Assembly (NCBI GenBank): GCA_020854055.1
Contig: JADZGD010000144.1
Location: 1 to 64,000, forward strand
Direction: 5' to 3'
Source: Bryobacterales bacterium
GTDB lineage: Bacteria > Acidobacteriota > Terriglobia > Bryobacterales > Bryobacteraceae
DNA: 64,000 bases
The notes under the pieces were generated by a model that saw only the letters and a program-made list of their open reading frames with translations, did no database searches and was not told the DNA's origin. Below, piece after piece: positions 57,895 to 64,000 of this stretch (positions within the stretch are counted from its first letter, which is position 1; each line of letters starts with the position of its first letter). The position numbers and the translations under genes were made by a program.

Positions 57895-58262
57895 TGACTT
57901 TGGCCAGTGACCCTGAACACATCGCGATCTCTAAATCGAGAGGGATCGATATCGACTGGAAGGATGGCCATCAGAGCCACTACGCCCTGGCCTATCTTCG
58001 GGATGAATGCCCCTGCGCCGGATGTACCGGGGCCCATGGCACCGTGCCGGAGAAGACGAACTACTCCGGAACCGGCGATGGTCCGTTCCCGATGTTCAAA
58101 GCGCCGCTCAGGATGAACGAGGTGGAACCGGTGGGACACTACGCCATCCGAATCCATTGGAGCGACGGGCACAAGGCGGGGATCTACTCGTGGGAGCACC
58201 TGCGGAAAATCTGCCCTTGCGAGCAGTGCGATCCGAAAAACGAAAAGGCCGGCTGTCTATAG
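57894..58262 (+). CDS. DUF971 (gamma-butyrobetaine hydroxylase N-terminal-like) protein
   Basis: A 122-residue protein with two CxxC-type pairs: RDECPCAGCTGAHG and ICPCEQCDPKNEK, and IDIDWKDGHQSHYALAYLRD and RIHWSDGHKAGIYSWEHLR, an internal repeat of the [I/V]xWxDGHxxxY motif. The family is a zinc- or iron-sulfur-binding module, also found fused to MRP/ApbC proteins. Its role is unclear, possibly iron-sulfur assembly. Its ATG overlaps the rel stop (TAATG). The stop codon lies within the loop of a palindromic terminator. Confidence 0.9.
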   Translation: MTLASDPEHIAISKSRGIDIDWKDGHQSHYALAYLRDECPCAGCTGAHGTVPEKTNYSGTGDGPFPMFKAPLRMNEVEPVGHYAIRIHWSDGHKAGIYSWEHLRKICPCEQCDPKNEKAGCL

Positions 58263-58275
58263 ACAGCCGGCCTTT
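58244..58275. terminator. Palindromic terminator overlapping the DUF971 stop codon, probably bidirectional
   Basis: AAAGGCCGGCTGTC (58244-58257), loop TATA, then GACAGCCGGCCTTT (58262-58275): a 14-base perfect stem. On the minus strand it is followed by TTTTCGTTTTT, so it is a strong terminator for the TonB-like gene; on the plus strand the tail is only TTT. Confidence 0.8.
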
Positions 58276-58296
58276 GAGCGTCTTGCGGGTAGGGTC

Positions 58297-59289
58297 TTAC
58301 AACAGCCGGAAATTCACTTCAATCGTCGCCGCCACGGGAACCGGGTGCCCGTCCTTCTGTCCGGGTTTGAAACGCCACTTCTGGACGGCTTCCATCGCTT
58401 TTTCGTCCAATCCGAGTCCCAGGGGTTTCATCACCCGCATATCGCGCGGCATGCCGTTGGTGTCCACCACAACGTAGAGAATCACCACACCCTGGTATTT
58501 CGCTTTGCGTGCTTCTTCGGAATATTCGGGCTCCACTTTGACCAACAGAGTGGGCGCGGAAACACCCCCGCCAATACGGTAGACGCCGCCGCCGATTCCG
58601 CCGCCCGAACCAGGTCCAAAGCCGGGGCCAGTACCCGATCCGACGCCTCCACCGCGGCCCGATCCGATTCCGCCACCGCTGCCAGGGCCGCTCGAAGGAG
58701 GTCCGATCTTAGCCAGCGGATCGCCCCATACGTTCATGTTCACGTTGGGCAGTTTCACGTCTGGAGGGCCAATCAGTGTCGGCTCCACCAGCAGTTTGGC
58801 GTCCGGGTGCGTTTCGACCGAGGGAGGGGTGAATTGCCGTGGCGCGAACTTCGGCGCCTGCCCTTTGCTCGCCGGCAAAGGCGACCGGTTGCCGCCACCG
58901 CCCCCGCCGCCCATGGTCTGCTTTTGCGGCTTCATTTCGGGCAACGGAGCTAAATCCACCGGGGCGATCAACTGGACGGTCTTCTTCACACCTTCCTGAA
59001 CTGTTTTGTTCGTTCCGATGACCAGCAGTAACGCGATGACGCCCGAGTGAATCAGGATGGAAGACATGGTCGCCTTCGTCTCCTGACCGCCCGAAAATCC
59101 CCAAATATCCTTGACCGGAACCGGTTTGGAGGTCACCTCCAAGGGTGGCAGCTTGGGAGGGTGAATCGCATCCCGGATGTTTTGTACAAACGAGTGGTAC
59201 CAGGGCTTCTCAACCTGAGTGACCAATAGGTGGTCAAGGTGGGAATCGGCGTCCGAAGTGTCCCGGCGGTTGGGAAGGTTCGGGGTCAT
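58297..59289 (-). CDS. TonB-family protein, second, glycine-rich
   Basis: A 330-residue protein. About 75 polar residues precede one membrane helix (SSILIHSGVIALLLVIGT). The periplasmic linker is Gly/Ser-rich (for example GSGGGIGSGRGGGVGSGTG) rather than Pro-rich. The C-terminal TonB domain is VKVEPEYSEEARKAKYQGVV through AVQKWRFKPGQKDGHPVPV. The layout resembles TonB or an AgmX/GltJ-type energy transducer. It has no exbB or exbD beside it, so it may share those at 52853-54646. It ends at the shared palindromic terminator. Confidence 0.88.
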   Translation of the reverse strand: MTPNLPNRRDTSDADSHLDHLLVTQVEKPWYHSFVQNIRDAIHPPKLPPLEVTSKPVPVKDIWGFSGGQETKATMSSILIHSGVIALLLVIGTNKTVQEGVKKTVQLIAPVDLAPLPEMKPQKQTMGGGGGGGNRSPLPASKGQAPKFAPRQFTPPSVETHPDAKLLVEPTLIGPPDVKLPNVNMNVWGDPLAKIGPPSSGPGSGGGIGSGRGGGVGSGTGPGFGPGSGGGIGGGVYRIGGGVSAPTLLVKVEPEYSEEARKAKYQGVVILYVVVDTNGMPRDMRVMKPLGLGLDEKAMEAVQKWRFKPGQKDGHPVPVAATIEVNFRLL

Positions 59290-59527
59290 AGTGTCTTAAC
59301 TGAAGCAGTCTTTCCAGGTTCAGCCGAGCCGCTTGCCCATGAGCGGACCCGGCACCTCTCCACATCAACTAGACGCGTATCCATAGGCAGCCGTTGCGGA
59401 AACCTACGCAGACGCATCTACCAAAAATTGTAGCATACTCAGTCAGAACGAGATCTCTCTATGTAAAATCATAGAAAAACTTCATGTCCTGAGAATCACC
59501 GGCTGAACGAGCCGATGTTACAAAAGA
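59290..59527 (-). other. Intergenic region between the second TonB and the YqiA-type gene
   Basis: No gene seen. TGCTACAAT on the minus strand (TACAAT at 59433-59428) is a candidate -10 for the TonB-like gene, with a ~130-base leader and no clear -35. A short palindrome CTATGTAAAATCATAG lies near 59459-59475. Confidence 0.3.
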
Positions 59528-60157
59528 CTAGCAGAGTGCAAGAAATCCTTCAATTGCGCCAGCCAAACGATTCAAATCTTTCTTCAATTCATGGTCGTCG
59601 TCAAGCTCAACGAGTTCCATCGCCGGACAGCGGCGCGAGGCTTCGACCGAGTACTGAACCGGAACGATCTCGTCTCTGGTTCCATGGATGATCAGGCAGG
59701 GCTGCGGGACGCAGGGAAAGTCCGGATAGTTCAGCGCATCCCGGTAGAGGCCGTATCCCACCCGGGCTGGCTTCCCCTCACCGTAGTGAAACACCTCAAG
59801 AAATCCACTCCGCCGCCACTGCTCCATGGCTGCCGGCCCCACGCGCTCAGCCCATCGCGCGGCGAACCGGAAGGCAGGGGCGAGCAGGACAACTTTTTCC
59901 ACCTCCGGATGCTCAGCGGCATAGAGCGCCGCCAGGTACCCTCCCATGGAAGAGCCAATCAGTACGGCGGACTGGCCGGCCACGGTACGATCCACCACGC
60001 CGAGTTGCCCGGAGATGGTCAACTGCTCCAGCCCCGAAAGTGAAAGATCAGGAATCGAAAGCGAGATTCCATGCTGCTGCCACCGCTCGGCCAGATATCT
60101 CGCTTTTGAAGAGTTGGGGCTCGACGCAAAGCCATGCAGATAGATGAATTGAGTCAT
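59528..60157 (-). CDS. YqiA/YcfP-like alpha/beta-hydrolase (esterase)
   Basis: A 209-residue small hydrolase. It opens [20 protein letters not shown], typical of the YqiA family. The nucleophile is S70 in [12 protein letters not shown], the aspartate is in [11 protein letters not shown] and the histidine in [10 protein letters not shown]. It is a cytoplasmic carboxylesterase of unknown natural substrate. It is divergent from acpP. Confidence 0.88.
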   Translation of the reverse strand: MTQFIYLHGFASSPNSSKARYLAERWQQHGISLSIPDLSLSGLEQLTISGQLGVVDRTVAGQSAVLIGSSMGGYLAALYAAEHPEVEKVVLLAPAFRFAARWAERVGPAAMEQWRRSGFLEVFHYGEGKPARVGYGLYRDALNYPDFPCVPQPCLIIHGTRDEIVPVQYSVEASRRCPAMELVELDDDHELKKDLNRLAGAIEGFLALC

Positions 60158-60234
60158 GATACAGTGAATGAGTCCAGGATACTGAAGTCTGGTTCTGTGC
60201 GCCTCGGGACGCCAGGGGAATCTTGGGTGAATAG

Positions 60235-60264
60235 TTGCGGCGCATTACCAATCGTCGCTAGAAT
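60235..60264 (+). promoter_or_regulatory. Promoter of acpP
   Basis: TTGCGG (60235-60240) and TAGAAT (60259-60264) are 18 bases apart. The transcript would have a ~25-base leader containing GGAGG before ATG 60296. Confidence 0.55.
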
Positions 60265-60295
60265 CAATGAGTTTGAACCAGCATTTGGAGGATTC

Positions 60296-60535
60296 ATGTC
60301 TGTTGAGCAGAAGGTGAAGCAGATTATCGTCGAGCAGCTTGGTGTCGACGAGGCGCAGGTGGACCCGAACGCGTCTTTCGTCGACGATCTCGGAGCGGAT
60401 TCCCTGGATATCGTTGAACTTGTGATGGCGTTTGAAGAAGCATTCGACCTGGACATTCCTGATGAAGATGCGGAGAAGATTCGCACCGTCAAGGACGCCG
60501 TCGATTACATCGATGGCAAGATGGCGAAAAAGTAG
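60296..60535 (+). CDS. acpP: Acyl carrier protein
   Basis: A 79-residue acidic protein with the phosphopantetheine attachment motif [10 protein letters not shown] (S36) and typical helix II-III sequence [20 protein letters not shown]. It carries growing fatty-acyl chains. GGAGG lies 6 bases before ATG 60296. A hairpin and then fabF follow, as in many fatty-acid operons. Confidence 0.97.
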   Translation: MSVEQKVKQIIVEQLGVDEAQVDPNASFVDDLGADSLDIVELVMAFEEAFDLDIPDEDAEKIRTVKDAVDYIDGKMAKK

Positions 60536-60586
60536 TTTTTCGGGGAGCGCGAGCGATTCTGAGCTTTCCTTCTCGTTGTGTTCTGC

Positions 60587-60604
60587 GGCAGGCCGAGGCC
60601 TGCC
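60587..60604 (+). other. Hairpin between acpP and fabF
   Basis: GGCAGGCC and GGCCTGCC form a perfect 8-base stem with GA between. No T run. It may stabilise acpP mRNA or partly stop transcription before fabF, matching the need for more ACP than FabF. Confidence 0.45.
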
Positions 60605-60628
60605 ATCCCTCAAGTACGGAGCATTTCT

Positions 60629-61870
60629 TTGGCGCGTAGAGTTGTAGTTACCGGTGTCGGTCTGCTGTCCTCTGTTGGTATCGGTACCGAACAGACCTGG
60701 AGCGCTCTGTGCAAAGGCGAGAGCGGCATCTCCACCATCACGGCGTTTGACGCTTCGGAGTTCAACTGCCAGATAGCGGGTCAGGTGAAGGGTTTCGACC
60801 CGGCCGTCTTCATCGAGCGGAAGGAAGTGAAGAAGATGGCTCGGTTTATTCAGTTCGCCATCGCCGCCACCGACTTTGCCATGAAGGGCGCGCAACTCAG
60901 CTTGACCCCGGATGATGCGGAAATGGCCGGTGTCTACATCGGAAGCGGCATTGGCGGGTTCGAAGTGATTGAACGGGAGCACAAGATCCTGCTGGAGAAG
61001 GGTCCATCCCGGATGTCCCCCTTCTTCATTCCCGCAACCATCATCAATCTCGCCTCCGGATATGTCTCCATCCGAACCGGCGCGAAGGGACCGAACTCGG
61101 CGACCGCGACCGCCTGCACCACCAGCGCTCATGCGGTGGGCGACTCCTTCCGGCTGATCGAAAGGGGAGACGCCGACGTGATGATTTGCGGTGGAGCCGA
61201 GGCCTGCGTCACGCCCATGGGCATCGGCGGTTTTGCCGCCATGCGCGCGCTTTCGCAGCGCAACAGCGAGCCTGCCCGCGCTTCCAGACCCTGGGACCGG
61301 GAGCGGGACGGATTCGTAGTCGGCGAGGGTGCCGGAATCATCATTCTCGAAGAATACGAGCGGGCCGTGAGACGGGGCGCGCCGATCCTGGCTGAAGTAG
61401 TCGGCTACGGGATGAGCGCCGATGCTTTTCACATCACCGCGCCCTCCGAAGATGGCGACGGCGCCTTTCGCGTAATGCGCAACGCCATGAAGGACGCCGG
61501 CATCACGCCGGGGCAGGTCGATTACATCAATGCCCACGGGACCTCGACCATCGTCGGCGACCGCATCGAGACCACGGCCATTAAACGGGCATTCGGCGCT
61601 CAGGCGTATAAGATTGCCGTTAGTTCCACCAAGTCCATGACCGGCCATCTGCTGGGCGGCGCCGGCGGCCTGGAGGCGGGTATCACCGTCCTGGCCATTC
61701 GCGACCAGATCGCTCCGCCAACCATCAATTACGAGAACCCGGATCCGGACTGCGACCTGGACTATGTGCCTAACGCGGCGCGTCCGATGAAAATCGAATA
61801 TGCTCTATCGAATTCATTCGGTTTCGGTGGCACCAACGGCTGTCTGATTTTCAAACGCTATCACGGTTGA
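60629..61870 (+). CDS. fabF: 3-oxoacyl-[acyl-carrier-protein] synthase II
   Basis: A 413-residue thiolase-fold condensing enzyme. MARRVVVTGVGLLSSVGIG opens it, the nucleophile is C163 in TATACTTSAHA, and the histidines are H303 in INAHGTST and H340 in KSMTGHLLGG. GFGGTNGCLIF ends it. It extends acyl-ACP by two carbons. The start is TTG at 60629, with GGAG 7 bases upstream; the frame extends further but without family similarity. Confidence 0.97.
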   Translation: MARRVVVTGVGLLSSVGIGTEQTWSALCKGESGISTITAFDASEFNCQIAGQVKGFDPAVFIERKEVKKMARFIQFAIAATDFAMKGAQLSLTPDDAEMAGVYIGSGIGGFEVIEREHKILLEKGPSRMSPFFIPATIINLASGYVSIRTGAKGPNSATATACTTSAHAVGDSFRLIERGDADVMICGGAEACVTPMGIGGFAAMRALSQRNSEPARASRPWDRERDGFVVGEGAGIIILEEYERAVRRGAPILAEVVGYGMSADAFHITAPSEDGDGAFRVMRNAMKDAGITPGQVDYINAHGTSTIVGDRIETTAIKRAFGAQAYKIAVSSTKSMTGHLLGGAGGLEAGITVLAIRDQIAPPTINYENPDPDCDLDYVPNAARPMKIEYALSNSFGFGGTNGCLIFKRYHG

Positions 61871-61892
61871 TGCCGGAAAGTCATAAGCTCTT

Positions 61893-62663
61893 ATGAAAAT
61901 AGTGGTGGCTGTCAAGCAGGTTCCCGCCCGCGATTCGCAACTTCGTCTGGCCGCGGACGGACGTTGGATCGATGATTCAGAGCTTTCCTTCGAAATCAAC
62001 GAACCAGACGCCTATGCGCTCGAGGAGGCTCTGCAGCTCAAGGAGAAAAAAGGCGGTGAGGTGATTGTCCTGTGCGCCGGTCCGGCGCGCGCCGCTACCT
62101 CCATCCGCGAAGCGCTCGCCAAGGGGGCGGACCGGGCCATCCACATCGAGGAAGACAAGCTGGAGTCGGTCGATACGTTGGGGGTTGCGCGGCTCTTGGC
62201 CAAGGCGATCGAGGCGGAGAAGCCGGACCTGGTGCTTACCGGCCTGCAGTCTGACGATCTCGGCTATGGCCAGACCGGTGTCGTTTTGGGCGAGTTGCTG
62301 GGTCTGCCTCATGCCACCATCGTGATGCAGGTCGAGTTGGACGAAGCCGAAGTGCGGGTCAAACGCGAGCTCGAAGGCGGCTGGTTCCAGTACGTTACCA
62401 TGCCACTGCCGGCTGTGTTGACCATCCAATCCGGCATCAACAAGCTTCGCTATGCCACCCTGATGGGCATCAAGAAAGCGAAGAGCAAGCCGGTTCAAAA
62501 CCTCTCCATCGCCCAGTTGGGCGGATTGCCGGTTCCGGTGGCCGAGCGGACCCGGGTCTATCTGCCGGAACGCAGCAAACAGACCGAACTGATTCCGGGC
62601 GAACCGCGGGAGGCAGCGGCAAAGCTGGTTGAAAAACTTCGATTCGAGGCGCGGGTAATATGA
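61893..62663 (+). CDS. etfB: Electron transfer flavoprotein beta subunit
   Basis: A 256-residue subunit. MKIVVAVKQVPARDSQLRL opens it, with SFEINEPDAYALEEALQLKE, VLTGLQSDDLGYGQTGVV (the AMP-site region) and PAVLTIQSGINKLRYATLM, the family signature. With EtfA it carries electrons from acyl-CoA and other dehydrogenases to the quinone pool. It overlaps etfA by 4 bases. Confidence 0.96.
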   Translation: MKIVVAVKQVPARDSQLRLAADGRWIDDSELSFEINEPDAYALEEALQLKEKKGGEVIVLCAGPARAATSIREALAKGADRAIHIEEDKLESVDTLGVARLLAKAIEAEKPDLVLTGLQSDDLGYGQTGVVLGELLGLPHATIVMQVELDEAEVRVKRELEGGWFQYVTMPLPAVLTIQSGINKLRYATLMGIKKAKSKPVQNLSIAQLGGLPVPVAERTRVYLPERSKQTELIPGEPREAAAKLVEKLRFEARVI

Positions 62664-63625
62664 GCATTCTGGTCGTTCTGGAAGGCAGCGGCTCCCGGTG
62701 GCACCCGCTCTCGTGGGAGGCGCTGTCGGCCGGGCAGCGATTGGCCGTCGAATCGGGCCTGCCGCTAGCCGCCGCGGTGATCGGCGAAGCCGGCGACGCC
62801 GCTTCGAAACAGTTGGACCACGTCTGGACTGCGACCCACCCCTTGCTTGCCGGGTATACGGCTGATGGCTACGCGGCCGCGGTGGAGCAGGTCATTCAAC
62901 ACGTCAAGCCCACGTTGGTTTTGTTCCCGCACACCTACCAGGTGCGGGATTTCGCGCCCAAAGTGGCCACCCGTTTCGGTCAGGTGCTGGCCAGCGACGT
63001 AATCCGGCTGCGCCTGGAAGATGGCCGGCCAGTGGCCGTGCGGCAACTGTTCCAGGGCAAGCTGACCTCGGAGGTCCGTTTCTCCGGTTCCGGGCCGGTT
63101 TTCGTCTCGATTCAAGCAGGCGCCTATCGCGCGGACCAATCGCAGCCGGGAAGCGCGGCCGTCGAGGCGGTTCCGATCACTCTGGACCCCGCCGCGATTC
63201 GCAGCCGCGCTGAGGAGCCATTTCGCGAAGCCGCGGGAACGGTGGACCTCACGGCGGCCGACATTATCGTCTCTGTGGGGCGCGGTATCCGGGAGAAGGA
63301 CAACATTGCGCTGGTTGAAGAACTGGCCCAAGCTCTCGGCGGCGAACTAGCGGCATCACGCCCCATTTGTGACAACGGCTGGCTTCCGATGGACCGGCAG
63401 GTAGGTAGTTCCGGCCAAACTGTCTCTCCCAAACTCTATGTCGCCGTCGGCATCTCTGGAGCCATTCAACACCTGGTCGGCATGAAAGGCTCCAAGACCA
63501 TCGTCGCCATCAACAAGGATTCTGAGGCGCCTATCTTCGAGGTGGCCGACTACGGGATTGTGGGTGACCTGTTCGAGGTGGTGCCGGCGCTGGTTGCCGA
63601 GATCCGCAAAGCGAAGGGATCATAG
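62660..63625 (+). CDS. etfA: Electron transfer flavoprotein alpha subunit
   Basis: A 321-residue subunit. The N-terminal domain contains [18 protein letters not shown]. The C-terminal FAD domain has [50 protein letters not shown] and [20 protein letters not shown]. It binds the FAD of the complex. It is translationally coupled to etfB and ends 12 bases from the convergent Cas6-like gene. Confidence 0.96.
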   Translation: MSILVVLEGSGSRWHPLSWEALSAGQRLAVESGLPLAAAVIGEAGDAASKQLDHVWTATHPLLAGYTADGYAAAVEQVIQHVKPTLVLFPHTYQVRDFAPKVATRFGQVLASDVIRLRLEDGRPVAVRQLFQGKLTSEVRFSGSGPVFVSIQAGAYRADQSQPGSAAVEAVPITLDPAAIRSRAEEPFREAAGTVDLTAADIIVSVGRGIREKDNIALVEELAQALGGELAASRPICDNGWLPMDRQVGSSGQTVSPKLYVAVGISGAIQHLVGMKGSKTIVAINKDSEAPIFEVADYGIVGDLFEVVPALVAEIRKAKGS

Positions 63626-63637
63626 AATCAAAACGAT

Positions 63638-64000
63638 TCATTCCACCGTCAGACAGCCGTTTCCCCAAACTGTGTGACGGCCCACTCCGGTCCAATGGGC
63701 GGCGCGGAGATACGGTACGAACTCCGCCAGCTCGCCCTGATATTCGGCCTCTCCGATGAACCCGCCCAGTGGGTGATTCTGTCCGGTCCGGCTTGAACGG
63801 CGCCGTGTATCGAGCCACTGCAGATCGCAGCGGGTCAGGCGCACCCGGGCTGCGCGTTCGGCCATACCCCGAAAATCGATTGGTAGCGGACCCGCTCCGT
63901 AAAGCGACCGGAGCGTGCTTACGCGGTCGCGGGCCCGTGAAAAGAGAACACCAAAATCCGGCTGCCGGACTGCGGCGCCATCGGCTTTGAGTTCGGTCGG
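63638..64000 (-). CDS. Cas6-like CRISPR pre-crRNA endoribonuclease, partial at the right edge
   Basis: The minus-strand frame from the window edge gives the C-terminal ~120 residues of a RAMP protein. It reads DRVSTLRSLYGAGPLPIDF, then DLQWLDTRRRSSRTGQNHPLGG, then GFIGEAEYQGELAEFVPYL, and ends with HWTGVGRHTVWGNGCLTVE. The order R-x-S-x-R-Q-like, GGxxGxxxYxGxLxxFxPYL and xxGxxTxxGxG matches the C-terminus of Cas6 of the PF10040 type. Such enzymes cut CRISPR precursor RNA at the repeats. The N-terminus, and any array or other cas genes, would lie beyond 64000. A CRISPR-unrelated Cas6 homologue is possible. Confidence 0.75.
   Translation of the reverse strand, partial: PTELKADGAAVRQPDFGVLFSRARDRVSTLRSLYGAGPLPIDFRGMAERAARVRLTRCDLQWLDTRRRSSRTGQNHPLGGFIGEAEYQGELAEFVPYLRAAHWTGVGRHTVWGNGCLTVE

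Noticed and set aside
60245-61648. 467-codon minus-strand frame across acpP and fabF
   Set aside because: It spans two certain genes and their intergenic hairpin in antisense and has no ribosome site or domain.

Overview
The window is a GC-rich chromosomal segment, dense with genes on both strands. It most likely comes from an Acidobacteriota member of the Solibacter/Bryobacter group. The best lineage evidence is the large secreted protein at 43750-47253, which ends in the C-terminal domain catalogued as the Solibacter uncharacterised domain (TIGR03437 type, recognised by eye). Supporting signs are a DUF1080 secreted protein, a GH88 hydrolase, an IclR-type/periplasmic-binding regulator, a lone HpnE, and a two-membrane (RND, TolC, TonB, SecDF) envelope. 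No phage, plasmid or insertion sequence was recognised.

Left part (1-16.7 kb): a truncated dCMP deaminase, a tRNA-Ser(UGA) with a good promoter, and a minus-strand pair. The pair is a DUF1080 protein and a 1348-residue protein joining a complete topoisomerase III to a complete RecQ helicase with HRDC domain. On the plus strand follow an epimerase-like SDR, a PBP4-type carboxypeptidase (dacB), an FmdB zinc ribbon and a Tat-exported PHP-like protein. Next is a tight cluster: iorA, iorB, phenylacetate-CoA ligase, tandem-ACT protein and aminotransferase. Together these could convert aromatic amino acids to aryl-acyl-CoA and free acid. A regulator with palindromic sites comes next.

Middle part (16.7-41.3 kb): a three-domain methyltransferase and HAD phosphatase pair, a DASS transporter, a cellulose-synthase-like GT2, a protein with an internal duplication, a GH88 hydrolase, a transglutaminase-like exported protein, an APC permease with M20 peptidase, a PilZ-like protein and an AhbD/NirJ-like radical SAM protein. 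After them come a complete RND efflux operon (lipoprotein adaptor, pump, TolC-type channel), hpnE, a 38-residue membrane peptide and a fused anthranilate synthase trpE(G).

Right part (41.3-64 kb): two secreted proteins, each followed by a UUCG/UCCG-loop hairpin, then tgt-yajC-secD-secF running into a Ton module (tonB, exbB, two exbD, TPR lipoprotein). The rest is a bifunctional Rel/SpoT, a DUF971 protein sharing its 3' end with a palindromic terminator, a second TonB-like protein, a YqiA-type esterase, acpP-fabF, and etfB-etfA. At the right edge is the C-terminal part of a Cas6-like RAMP endoribonuclease, which suggests a CRISPR-Cas locus just outside the window.

The most unusual item is the TopoIII-RecQ-HRDC fusion. 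Also worth attention are the iorA without its ferredoxin domain, the start-proximal -10 boxes suggesting leaderless transcripts, the long possibly structured leader before 41919, the small membrane peptide at 38937-39053, and the Cas6 fragment.
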